Below, piece by piece: positions 16,580-24,998 of a stretch of 64,000 nucleotides of DNA. The notes beneath the pieces were generated by a model that saw only the letters and a program-made list of their open reading frames with translations, ran no database searches and was not told the DNA's origin. A program made the translations under genes and the position numbers. Each line of letters begins with the position of its first letter. Position 1 is the stretch's first letter. This stretch comes from Bradyrhizobium mercantei (GTDB lineage Bacteria > Pseudomonadota > Alphaproteobacteria > Rhizobiales > Xanthobacteraceae): the NCBI RefSeq assembly GCF_001982635.1, contig NZ_MKFI01000008.1:238035-302034 (forward strand), written 5' to 3'.

Positions 16580-16611
16580 TGCGGCGATGCAGATCATGCT
16601 GCACCGCCGCA
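16580..16611 (+). terminator. Long hairpin after the DUF4286-like gene
   Basis: TGCGGCGATGCAG and CTGCACCGCCGCA pair at 12 of 13 positions around the loop ATCATG, 16 bp beyond the stop codon. This is the strongest simple hairpin in the left half of the window; there is no T-run. Confidence 0.55.
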
Positions 16612-16813
16612 TAACGCAATCGAGATTAACGCTACACGCGCATCAGCCGCGCGAAAGCGGATGGTCGGACAATTTAGCCTTTGCCTTCTCTGGAACGGCT
16701 CTAATAAGATAAACCTATGATCCAATTCAAAAACCAGAACAACGCCACGTGAGCGTTCGTCGTCAACGATAAGGCCGCGCGGGTAGGCATTTTCGCGCGG
16801 GTCAAAGGTAGGA

Positions 16814-18613
16814 ATGAAACCGACTGATATCTCGGCGCCGGATTACTTTCATAAAGTAGTCGATTGCCAATGGGCCTGTCCCGCACACACCCCTGTTCCC
16901 GAGTACATCCGGTTGATTGCTGACGGGCGTTACAGCGACGCCTACATGATCAATTGGCAGTCCAACGTGTTCCCGGGAATTCTGGGCCGTACCTGTGACC
17001 GTCCATGCGAGCCGGCCTGTCGCCGCGGTCGCGTCGAGGACAATCCGGTCGCGATCTGCCGCCTCAAGCGCGTCGCGGCCGACTTCAAGGACGACATCAA
17101 GCATCGGCTGCCGAAGCCGGGCCCGAAGAACGGCAAGCGCATCGCGCTGGTCGGCGGCGGTCCTGCCTCGCTCGCCGTGGCGCGCGATCTCGCGCCGCTC
17201 GGCTATCACTGCACCGTGTTCGACGGCGATCCCAAGGCCGGCGGCATGATGCGCAGCCAGATTCCGAAATTCCGCCTGCCCGACAGCGTGATCGACGAGG
17301 AGACCGACTACATCCTCAACCTCGGCGTCGAGTTCAAGGGCGGCCAGCGCGTCGACAGCCTGAAGCAACTGCTCTCCGAGAACTACGACGCGATCTTCGT
17401 CGGCAGCGGCGCGCCGCGCGGCCGCGAACTCGACATTCCCGGCCGCAAGGAAGCCGCCGCCAACATCCATATCGGCATCGAGTGGCTCGCCAACGTCTCG
17501 TTCGGCCATGTCGACAAGATCGGTCGCCGCGTCATCGTGCTCGGCGGCGGCAACACCGCGATGGATTGCTGCCGCACCGCGCGCCGCCTCGGCGGCGAGA
17601 GCGTCAAGGTGGTGGTTCGCTCCGGCTTCGAGGAAATGAAGGCCTCGCCGTGGGAGAAGGAAGACGCCATCCATGAGGACATCCCGATCCTCAACTACAT
17701 GGTGCCGGTGGCCTTCAAGCTTGTCGCCGGCAAGCTGATCGGCGTCATCTTCCAGAAGGTGCGGGCCGAATATGACGAAAAGGGCCGCCGCAATCTGGTG
17801 CCCTCGGGCGAGCCGGACGAGACGATCCCCTGCGACGATGTGCTCGTTGCGGTAGGCCAGGAGAATGCGTTCCCCTGGATCGAAGCCGATTGCGGCATCG
17901 AATTCGACAAGTGGCACATGCCGAAGGTCGACCCCAAGACGTTCGTCTCGACCAATCCGAAGGTGTTCTTCGGCGGCGACGCGGCGTTCGGCCCGAAGAA
18001 CATCATCTGGGCGGTGGCGCACGGCCACGATGCCGCGCTCTCCATTCACAAGATGCTGTCCGGCGAGGACATCAACGAGCGCCCGCTGCCCGAGGTGCAC
18101 GTCTCCTCGCAGAAGATGGGCATCCACGAGTGGAGCTACGACAACGACATCTCCGCCGACAAGCGCTTCAAGGTGCCGCATCGCGACAAGGTGGTCGCGC
18201 TGAAGGACATCCGCGCCGAGGTCGAGCTCGGCTATGACCTCAAGCTCGCGCTCGGCGAGGCGCAGCGCTGCCTGAACTGCGACGTGCAGACGGTGTTCGC
18301 AGCCCCGCTCTGCATCGAATGCGACGCCTGCGTCGACATCTGTCCGATGGACTGCATCAGCTTCACCGAGAACGGCGAGGAGGATGATTTGCGGCAGCGC
18401 CTGAAGGCGCCCTCGCCGCATCACGACCAGGCGCTCTACGTCTCCGGCGACCTGAAGACCGGCCGCGTCATGGTGAAGGACGAAGACGTCTGCCTGCATT
18501 GCGGACTGTGTGCCGAGCGCTGCCCGACCGGCGCCTGGGACATGCAGAAGTACCTCATCGATATGGTTCAAGCGGGATCAACATGTCAGTCCAAAGCCCG
18601 ATCAGCAGCGTAA
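16814..18613 (+). CDS. GltD-like Fe-S/FAD/NAD(P) oxidoreductase with C-terminal 2[4Fe-4S] ferredoxin domain, Kor partner
   Basis: A 599-residue protein with, in order: an N-terminal GltD-type Cys region (CQWAC at 18-22, then TCDRPCEPAC) that binds Fe-S clusters; an FAD Rossmann motif (IALVGGGPASLAVARDLAPL, about 113-132); an NAD(P) motif (RVIVLGGGNTAMDCC, about 242-256); and a ferredoxin domain with CIECDACVDICP and CLHCGLCAERCP near the C-terminus. This is the plan of enzymes moving electrons between NAD(P)H and ferredoxin (compare GltD and NfnB). It overlaps the start of the next gene by 31 bp. It probably exchanges electrons between Kor-reduced ferredoxin, or its own clusters, and NAD(P)H. 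Confidence 0.85.
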   Translation: MKPTDISAPDYFHKVVDCQWACPAHTPVPEYIRLIADGRYSDAYMINWQSNVFPGILGRTCDRPCEPACRRGRVEDNPVAICRLKRVAADFKDDIKHRLPKPGPKNGKRIALVGGGPASLAVARDLAPLGYHCTVFDGDPKAGGMMRSQIPKFRLPDSVIDEETDYILNLGVEFKGGQRVDSLKQLLSENYDAIFVGSGAPRGRELDIPGRKEAAANIHIGIEWLANVSFGHVDKIGRRVIVLGGGNTAMDCCRTARRLGGESVKVVVRSGFEEMKASPWEKEDAIHEDIPILNYMVPVAFKLVAGKLIGVIFQKVRAEYDEKGRRNLVPSGEPDETIPCDDVLVAVGQENAFPWIEADCGIEFDKWHMPKVDPKTFVSTNPKVFFGGDAAFGPKNIIWAVAHGHDAALSIHKMLSGEDINERPLPEVHVSSQKMGIHEWSYDNDISADKRFKVPHRDKVVALKDIRAEVELGYDLKLALGEAQRCLNCDVQTVFAAPLCIECDACVDICPMDCISFTENGEEDDLRQRLKAPSPHHDQALYVSGDLKTGRVMVKDEDVCLHCGLCAERCPTGAWDMQKYLIDMVQAGSTCQSKARSAA

Positions 18614-20430
18614 ACGACTTCGTCGTCCGCTTCGCCAACGTCAACGGTTCGGGCTCGGCCTCCGCCAACGAACTGTTCGCGCGTTCGATCCTGCGCCACG
18701 GCGTGCCGGTCTCGCCGCGCAACATCTTCCCCTCCAACATCCAGGGACTGCCGACCTGGTATGAGGTGCGCGTCACCGAGGACGGTCATCTCGGCGCCCG
18801 CGGCGGCGTCGACATGATGGTGGCGATGAACCCGCAGACCTGGGACAAGGATGTCGCCTCGATCGAGCCCGGCGGCTACCTGTTCTACGACTCGACCAAG
18901 CCGATGCCGACGTCGAAATTCCGCGAGGACATCACGGTCATCGGCGTGCCGCTGACCGCAATCACCAATTCGACCTACACCGATCCGAGACAGCGCCAGC
19001 TGTTCAAGAACATCATCTATCTCGGCGCGCTCTGCGCGCTGCTCGATCTCGATCCCAAGCTGGTCGAGCAGCTGATCGGCGAGCAGTACAAGGGCAAGGA
19101 GAAGCTGCTCTCCTCCAACGTCCACGCGCTGCATCTCGGCCGCGACTGGGCGCTGCAGAACCTGAAATGCCCGCTCGGGCTGCGGGTGAAGAAGTCCGAC
19201 AAGGTCGGCGACCGTATCTTCATCGAGGGCAACAGCGCCGCCGCGCTCGGCGCCGTCTATGGCGGCGCCACCGTCTGCGCCTGGTATCCGATCACACCGT
19301 CATCCTCGGTGGCGGAAGCCTTCACCAGCCACTGCAAGAAGTACCGTCACGATCCCGAGACCGGCAAGGCGAAGTACGCCATCGTGCAGGGCGAGGACGA
19401 GCTGGCCTCGATCGGCATCGTGATCGGCGCCTCCTGGAACGGCGCGCGGGCCTTCACCGCGACCTCGGGCCCCGGCATCTCGCTGATGACCGAGTTCATC
19501 GGCCTGTCCTATTTCGCCGAGATCCCGGCCGTGATCATGAACATCCAGCGCGCCGGCCCCTCGACGGGCATGCCGACCCGCACCCAGCAATGCGACGTGA
19601 TCGCCTGCGCCTATGCCTCGCACGGCGACACCAAGCACGTGCTGCTGTTCCCGGAAGATCCGGCGGAAGCCTTCGAGTTCGCCGCCGCCGCCTTCGATCT
19701 CGCCGAGCGGCTGCAGACCACGATCTTCCTGATGCTCGATCTCGACATCGGCATGAACCACCGGCTGTGCCGCCCGCTGAAGTGGGACGATGCCAAGCAA
19801 TATGACCGCGGCAAGGTGATGACCGCGGAGATGCTCGAGGAAGGCCGCGACTTCGGCCGCTATCTCGACGTCGACGGCGACGGCATCCCCTATCGCACCT
19901 ATCCGGGCACGCATCCGACCAAGGGCTCCTACTTCACCCGCGGCACCTCGCGCGACCGCTATGCGCGCTATTCCGAGGAAGGCGCCGTCTACGCCGACAA
20001 CATGCAGCGCCTGGTGCGCAAGTTCGAGACCGCGCAGGACATGGTGCCGCGCCCGCTGCAAGCCAATGCGGCGAAGCCGACCAAGTACGGCGTGCTGTAT
20101 TTCGGCTCGACCTCGCCCGCGATGGACGAGGCGATCGGGATTTTGGAGGCGCGCGGCCATCAGCTCGACCGCATGCGCATCCGCGCCTTCCCGTTCCACT
20201 CCAGCGTCGCGAGCTTCATCGCCGATCACGATTTCGTCTACGTGGTCGAGCAGAACCGCGATGCGCAGCTCCGCCAGTTGATCGTCAACGAGAATGGCAT
20301 CGACCCCGTCCGCCTTGTGCCGATCCTGCACTATGACGGCACGCCGATCACCGCGCGCTTCATCGCCAACGCGATCGGCGACCACCAGGACCACCTCAAG
20401 GTGACCCCTCTCCGCAAGGCCGTGACATGA
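18583..20430 (+). CDS. korA: 2-oxoacid:ferredoxin oxidoreductase, fused gamma-alpha subunit
   Basis: A 615-residue subunit with an N-terminal gamma domain (VVRFANVNGSGSASANELFA, about 14-190) fused to the alpha/pyrimidine-binding domain (GNSAAALGAVYGGATVCAWY, YPITPSSSVAEAF, TSGPGISLMTEFIGL). This gamma-alpha fusion with a separate beta subunit matches the aerobic KorAB type known from Mycobacterium tuberculosis, which oxidises 2-oxoglutarate (or a similar 2-oxoacid) with CoA to acyl-CoA and reduces ferredoxin. The ATG at 18583 starts inside the previous gene, suggesting translational coupling. Substrate preference is inferred from family. Confidence 0.9.
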   Translation: MSVQSPISSVNDFVVRFANVNGSGSASANELFARSILRHGVPVSPRNIFPSNIQGLPTWYEVRVTEDGHLGARGGVDMMVAMNPQTWDKDVASIEPGGYLFYDSTKPMPTSKFREDITVIGVPLTAITNSTYTDPRQRQLFKNIIYLGALCALLDLDPKLVEQLIGEQYKGKEKLLSSNVHALHLGRDWALQNLKCPLGLRVKKSDKVGDRIFIEGNSAAALGAVYGGATVCAWYPITPSSSVAEAFTSHCKKYRHDPETGKAKYAIVQGEDELASIGIVIGASWNGARAFTATSGPGISLMTEFIGLSYFAEIPAVIMNIQRAGPSTGMPTRTQQCDVIACAYASHGDTKHVLLFPEDPAEAFEFAAAAFDLAERLQTTIFLMLDLDIGMNHRLCRPLKWDDAKQYDRGKVMTAEMLEEGRDFGRYLDVDGDGIPYRTYPGTHPTKGSYFTRGTSRDRYARYSEEGAVYADNMQRLVRKFETAQDMVPRPLQANAAKPTKYGVLYFGSTSPAMDEAIGILEARGHQLDRMRIRAFPFHSSVASFIADHDFVYVVEQNRDAQLRQLIVNENGIDPVRLVPILHYDGTPITARFIANAIGDHQDHLKVTPLRKAVT

Positions 20431-21482
20431 CCTACATTGCAAAGCCGAAGTTTCATCACCCCGGCCTGAAGAAGAACGAGCTGGGCTATACCCATCGCGA
20501 CTACGAGGGCAAGATCTCGACCCTGTGCGCCGGCTGCGGCCACGATTCGATCACCGCCTCGATCATCGAGGCCTGCTACGAGCTGTCGATCGAGCCGCAC
20601 CGGGTGGCGAAGATTTCCGGCATCGGCTGCTCGTCGAAGACCCCGGACTATTTCCTCGGCAATTCGCACGGCTTCAACTCGGTACACGGCCGGATGCCGT
20701 CGGTCCTGACCGGCGCCAACCTCGCCAACCGCGACCTGATCTATCTCGGCGTCTCCGGCGACGGCGACTCAGCCTCGATCGGCTTCGGCCAGTTCGCGCA
20801 TTCGATCCGGCGCGCCGTCAACATGACCTACATTGTCGAGAACAACGGCGTGTACGGCCTGACCAAGGGCCAGTTCTCGGCGACCGCCGACCGCGGCTCG
20901 AAGTCGAAGAAGGGCGTCACCAACACCGACAACGCGATCGACCTGGTTGCGATCGCGTTGCAGCTCGGGGCCACCTTCGTGGCGCGCTCCTTCTCCGGGG
21001 ACAAGACGCAGTTGGTGCCGCTGATCGCGGCTGCGATCCGGCACAAGGGCGCCTCCTTCATCGACGTCATCAGCCCCTGCATCGCCTTCAACAACCACGC
21101 CGGCTCGACTAAAAGCTTCGATTATGTTCGCGAGCACAATGATGCGGTGAACCGGCTCGACGTGCTGGTCGGCCGCGAGCCGATCAGCGTCGACTATGCG
21201 CCCGGCACCGTGCAGGTGGTCGAGCAGCATGACGGCTCCAGGCTCGCACTACGCAAGCTCGATGCCGATTACGATCCGCATGACCGGCTCGGCGCGATGA
21301 CATTCCTGCAGAAGCACGCGGCCAAGGGCCAGATCGTCACCGGTCTGCTTTACGTTGATCCGGACGCCGAGGACCTGCACACCCATCTCGACACCGTCGA
21401 GACGCCGCTCAACACGCTGGACGAGCAGGCGCTGTGCCCCGGTTCGGCCGTGCTCGACAAGATCAACGCCAGCCTACGTTGA
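20427..21482 (+). CDS. korB: 2-oxoacid:ferredoxin oxidoreductase, beta (TPP-binding) subunit
   Basis: A 351-residue subunit that binds thiamine diphosphate and an Fe-S cluster. The CAGCGHDSI and SGIGCSSKTPDYF cysteines and the TPP/Mg motif GVSGDGDSASIGFGQ followed by ENNGVYGLTKGQFS are all present. It lacks an insert carrying extra ferredoxin clusters, as expected for the two-subunit Kor type. Its ATG overlaps the korA stop as ATGA, so equimolar coupled translation is likely. It is the last gene of the operon; hairpin-rich tandem repeats begin at its stop codon and could end transcription. Confidence 0.92.
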   Translation: MTYIAKPKFHHPGLKKNELGYTHRDYEGKISTLCAGCGHDSITASIIEACYELSIEPHRVAKISGIGCSSKTPDYFLGNSHGFNSVHGRMPSVLTGANLANRDLIYLGVSGDGDSASIGFGQFAHSIRRAVNMTYIVENNGVYGLTKGQFSATADRGSKSKKGVTNTDNAIDLVAIALQLGATFVARSFSGDKTQLVPLIAAAIRHKGASFIDVISPCIAFNNHAGSTKSFDYVREHNDAVNRLDVLVGREPISVDYAPGTVQVVEQHDGSRLALRKLDADYDPHDRLGAMTFLQKHAAKGQIVTGLLYVDPDAEDLHTHLDTVETPLNTLDEQALCPGSAVLDKINASLR

Positions 21483-22012
21483 GCACTCATTCTCGCCGGA
21501 TGCGCGGCAAGGATGCGCAACAGACTCCGTGTCGTCCGTGCGAAAGCAGGGACCCATAACCACCGATGCAGATTGTCGAGCTACGCTGGAACGACGAGTC
21601 CCGTTCACGACAACAGCCGCGGCGTATGGGTCCCTGCTTTCGCAGGGACGACAGCGGAATTGGCGGCCGCTAGGTGTTGCTCAGCCGAGCACTCATGCTC
21701 GCCGTCGCAATGTTGCGGCAAGGATGCGCAACAGACTCCGTGTCGTCCCTGCGAAAGCAGGGACCCATAACCACCGATGCAGATCGTCGAGCTACGCTCG
21801 AACGACGAGTCCCGTTCACGACAACAGCCGCGGCGTATGGGTCCCTGCTTTCGCAGGGACGACAGCGGAATTGGTGGCCGCCAGGTGTCGCTTAGCCGAG
21901 CACTCATTCTTGCCGTCGCAATGACGCGGCAAGGATGCGCAACGACCTCTGTGTCGTCCCTGCTCCCGTGCGCAATTGCGCACTAGGCAGGGACGACAGC
22001 GGAGTCGGTGAC
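21481..22012. repeat. Tandem ~210-bp repeats, each with a 27-bp inverted repeat
   Basis: Unit 1 spans 21481-21686 and unit 2 spans 21687-21897; they are near-identical. A diverged partial unit 3 runs from 21898 to about 22012. In unit 2 the arms at 21742-21768 and 21837-21863 are perfect 27-bp inverses; in unit 1 they match at 26 of 27. In unit 3 the arms are GTCGTCCCTGC and GCAGGGACGAC around a perfect 16-bp palindrome at 21968-21983. The cassette fills the space between convergent korB and the livK-like gene. This resembles known Bradyrhizobium intergenic palindromes. Confidence 0.85.
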
Positions 22013-22014
22013 GG

Positions 22015-23211
22015 CTACTTGTCGCTCAAGACGTCGCCGAACAGCGCCCAGGACTTGCCGTCGAACCGCGCCATCTGGATCTGGCGGATCGGCGTCACAT
22101 TGTCGGGCTCGGTCTGCACCTTGATGCCCGGCAGCAGCATCGGCAATTCGAGCGCTTTCAGGTTGGTCGCCTGCTTGATGATGTTGGCGCGGCTGTAATC
22201 GCCGTTGCAGTTCTTCAGCACCGCCGTCATCACCTGCGCGACCGTGTAGCCCTGCACATTGAACAGATCGCCCGCGCTCGCATTGGGCTGGTACTTCTTC
22301 ATCCAGGCCGCAAACTCCTTCTGCGCGGGATCGTCGGCCCAGCGCGGATCGGTCGGATCCTTCAGATAGAGCCCGGTCACGACGCCGATGACGTTCTCGA
22401 GCCCGGCCGGCTCGAGCACCGCGGAGACGGAGTTGGAGACGGTTGGCAGGATGGTGAGCGGCTTCCAGCCCATGCTCGCCGCCTTGCGTAGCGCCTGCGC
22501 CGCGAATTTCGGCGTCGCCTCGGCGAAGAACACGTCCGCACCGGACTCGCGCATCGTCACCATCTGGGAATCGATGGTCGGGTCGGTCGTGAGGTAGGTG
22601 GTCTCCGCGACGATCTGGCCGACATGCTCGCCGAGCCCGTCCTTGAACCCCTTGAGATAGTCCTTGCCGGCGTCCTCGTTCGGCGTGATGACCGCGATCT
22701 TCGCATCCGGCTTGGTCTTCAGGATGTACTTTGCGTACAGCCGTCCTTCGAGCTCGTAGGTCGGATTGAAACCGACGGTCCACGGAAACTGCTTCGGGTC
22801 GTTCCAGCGCGTCGCGCCTGACGACACGAACAGCTGGGGGACCTTCTTGATGTTCAGGTACTTCTGCACCGAGATGTTCGGCGCGGTGCCGACCGCGCTG
22901 AAGATCGCGAGCACCTCGTCCTGCTCGACGAGCTTGCGGGTCTGCTCCACCGTCTTCGACGGTGAATAGGCATCATCGAGACTCTCGAAGTCGATCTTGC
23001 GGCCGTCGATGCCGCCCTGATCGTTGAGCATCTGGAAATACGCGGATTCGGCGCGCGCGATCGTGCCGTAGGCCGACGCCGGGCCGCTATAGGGCGCGGT
23101 GTTGCCGATCTTGATCGCTGAGTCCGCTGCAACGGACGTTGAGATTGATGCGGTCGTCAGCGCGGTGAAGGCGAGAACGCCCGCCAGGCGAGAACGAGTT
23201 GACAAGGGCAT
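22015..23211 (-). CDS. Branched-chain amino-acid-type ABC transporter substrate-binding protein (LivK-like)
   Basis: A 398-residue periplasmic binding protein of the type I fold used by HAAT-family ABC importers. It has a Sec signal peptide (cleavage near SVAADS). Landmarks are IKIGNTAPYSGPASAYG, NDQGGIDGRKI, the VLAIFSAVGTAPNISVQKYL hinge segment and VPQLFVSSGATRW. Rhizobial members take up amino acids, amides or aromatic acids, and the ligand cannot be read here. No permease or ATPase genes are adjacent, so it is an orphan receptor within this window. It converges on the kor operon across the tandem repeats. Confidence 0.9.
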   Translation of the reverse strand: MPLSTRSRLAGVLAFTALTTASISTSVAADSAIKIGNTAPYSGPASAYGTIARAESAYFQMLNDQGGIDGRKIDFESLDDAYSPSKTVEQTRKLVEQDEVLAIFSAVGTAPNISVQKYLNIKKVPQLFVSSGATRWNDPKQFPWTVGFNPTYELEGRLYAKYILKTKPDAKIAVITPNEDAGKDYLKGFKDGLGEHVGQIVAETTYLTTDPTIDSQMVTMRESGADVFFAEATPKFAAQALRKAASMGWKPLTILPTVSNSVSAVLEPAGLENVIGVVTGLYLKDPTDPRWADDPAQKEFAAWMKKYQPNASAGDLFNVQGYTVAQVMTAVLKNCNGDYSRANIIKQATNLKALELPMLLPGIKVQTEPDNVTPIRQIQMARFDGKSWALFGDVLSDK

Positions 23212-23406
23212 ATCCTTTTCTTGGTTTTCTTGACGCGGCGCACCTTATCAATCGCGCCCCCGCAGGCAATCACCAAGACCACTCCGCATGCCGGCCATCA
23301 CGTTCGAGCAGAACATGATGGACTTCGAGAGCCTCGAATGTTGCCGTGATGTTCATGATGTGAGCCTTCGATAGACATGAAGGTTCACCGAGCGAGACAC
23401 GCATTC

Positions 23407-23426
23407 CGCGCGGCGGCCGCCGCGCG
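23407..23426 (-). terminator. 20-bp perfect palindrome after the spoVR gene
   Basis: CGCGCGGCGGCCGCCGCGCG is a perfect palindrome lying 24 bp beyond the spoVR stop codon. As RNA it would fold into a very stable GC hairpin. There is no T-run on the minus strand, so the terminator role rests on position. Confidence 0.45.
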
Positions 23427-23450
23427 TTGCTGTTCTCGATTACGTGATGC

Positions 23451-24995
23451 TCAGGCTGCGACCGCAGCGGCGCGCGGGCTGACCACGTATTCCTTCAGCA
23501 CCTTGTCGGTGCCGTCGACTTCGGTCAGCACAACGTCGTAGGACCACAGATCGGCGAGATGCTGCAGCACGCGCCGTGCGTCGGTCTCGTTGAGCTGCGC
23601 GCCCTTCACGGTGGTGTGACGCAGCAACAGGCGGCGATCGCCGTCGAGATCGACATCCATGACCTCGATATTGGCGTCGACGAAACCGACATCGTATTGC
23701 CGCGCCAGCTCGCGGCGCACCCGCCGGTAGCCACGCTCGTCATGGATCGCATCGACCTTGATCCCCTGGCTTTCGGCGGGATCGTCGTGCAGGTGGAACA
23801 TGCGGAAGCGCCGGATCAGTGCCGGGCTGAGAAACTGGTTGATGAAGCTCTCGTCGCGATAGTTGCTCCAGATCTCGCGCAGCACACCCTCGACGTCGCC
23901 CTTGCCGGCGATGTCGGGGAACCAGTCGCGGTCCTCGTCCTCGGGGTTCTTCACGATGCGCTCGATGTCCTGCATCATGGCAAAGCCGAGCGCGTAGGGA
24001 TTGAAGCCGGAATAGCGGCGATCGTCGAACTCCGGCTGGAACACCACATTGGTGTGCGACTGCAGGAATTCGAGGAAATTGCCGTCGGTGATCCGGCCCT
24101 GCTGATGCAGCCGGCTCATGATGCGGTAATGGACGTAGGTCGCGGTGCCCTCGTTCATCACCTTGGTCTGGCCCTGCGGATAGAAGTACTGCGCGATGTG
24201 GCGGACGATGCGAATGAGCTCGCGCTGCCACGGCGCAAGGCGCGGCGCGGTCTTCTCGAGGAAGTAGAGGATGTTCTCCTGCGGCAGGCCGAGCAGCGCG
24301 CGGCGGCGTTCGGCGCTCAGCGTCGCCTTGCTCTTGGCCTTGGTGTTCGGCACCGTTCGCCACAGATCGTTGAACACGGCTTCCTCGTGCTGCCGGCGCT
24401 CGCCGGCCCGCTTCTCCTCGGCGCGCAGGTCGAGCGCCTTCTTTCCGGGATAGCGGTCGACGCCGTGCGACATCAGCGCATGCGCGGCATCGATGGTCCG
24501 CTCCACCGTCTCGCGGCCATGACGATCCTCGCAGACCGCGATATAGCCCTTGGCGAATTCGAGATAGTCGAGGATGCCGTCGGCATCGGTCCACTGCTTG
24601 AACAGATAGTTGTTCTTGAAGAAGTGATTGTGCCCGAACGCCGCGTGCGCGATCACCAGCGTCTGCATCGTCGCCGTGTTCTCCTCCATCAGATAGGAGA
24701 TGCACGGCGAGGAATTGATCACGATCTCATAGGCGAGGCCCATCAGGCCCTTGCGATAGGACGCCTCCTGGAAGGCGAACTGCTTGCCGAACGACCAGTG
24801 CTTGTAGAACAGCGGCATGCCGACCGAGGAGTAGGCGTCGAGCATCTGCTCGGCGGTGATCACCTCGATCTGGTTGGGATAGACGTCGAGCCCGAGCTCC
24901 TTGCGCGCGACCTCCTCGCAGGCGTCGTGAATCCGCTGCAAGGTCTGGAAATCCCAATCGGCGCCCTCGAACAGCCGTTCGCCGGAAGATCCCAT
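23451..24995 (-). CDS. spoVR: SpoVR-family protein (YcgB-like)
   Basis: A 514-residue cytoplasmic protein of the SpoVR/YcgB family. Landmarks are MPLFYKHWSFGKQFAFQEAS, YEIVINSSPCISYLMEENTA, AHAAFGHNHFFKNNYLF, and the long C-terminal domain with NEGTATYVHYRIMSRLH and GFNPYALGFAMMQDIER. In Bacillus SpoVR affects spore cortex; in enterobacteria the gene is stress- and stationary-phase-linked. The biochemical activity is not established. The ATG at 24995 is preferred over a TTG one codon upstream. It is the third gene of the prkA-yeaH-spoVR operon, directly abutting yeaH. Confidence 0.93.
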   Translation of the reverse strand: MGSSGERLFEGADWDFQTLQRIHDACEEVARKELGLDVYPNQIEVITAEQMLDAYSSVGMPLFYKHWSFGKQFAFQEASYRKGLMGLAYEIVINSSPCISYLMEENTATMQTLVIAHAAFGHNHFFKNNYLFKQWTDADGILDYLEFAKGYIAVCEDRHGRETVERTIDAAHALMSHGVDRYPGKKALDLRAEEKRAGERRQHEEAVFNDLWRTVPNTKAKSKATLSAERRRALLGLPQENILYFLEKTAPRLAPWQRELIRIVRHIAQYFYPQGQTKVMNEGTATYVHYRIMSRLHQQGRITDGNFLEFLQSHTNVVFQPEFDDRRYSGFNPYALGFAMMQDIERIVKNPEDEDRDWFPDIAGKGDVEGVLREIWSNYRDESFINQFLSPALIRRFRMFHLHDDPAESQGIKVDAIHDERGYRRVRRELARQYDVGFVDANIEVMDVDLDGDRRLLLRHTTVKGAQLNETDARRVLQHLADLWSYDVVLTEVDGTDKVLKEYVVSPRAAAVAA

Positions 24996-24998
24996 CAA

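Noticed and set aside
21355..21986. Several small frames inside the tandem repeats
   Set aside because: The encoded sequences are repeat translations with no start-site support, and the units are palindromic DNA.
21481..22012. The tandem 210-bp repeats as a CRISPR array
   Set aside because: Units are about 210 bp, contain long inverted arms, have no short repeat-spacer pattern and no cas genes are nearby.
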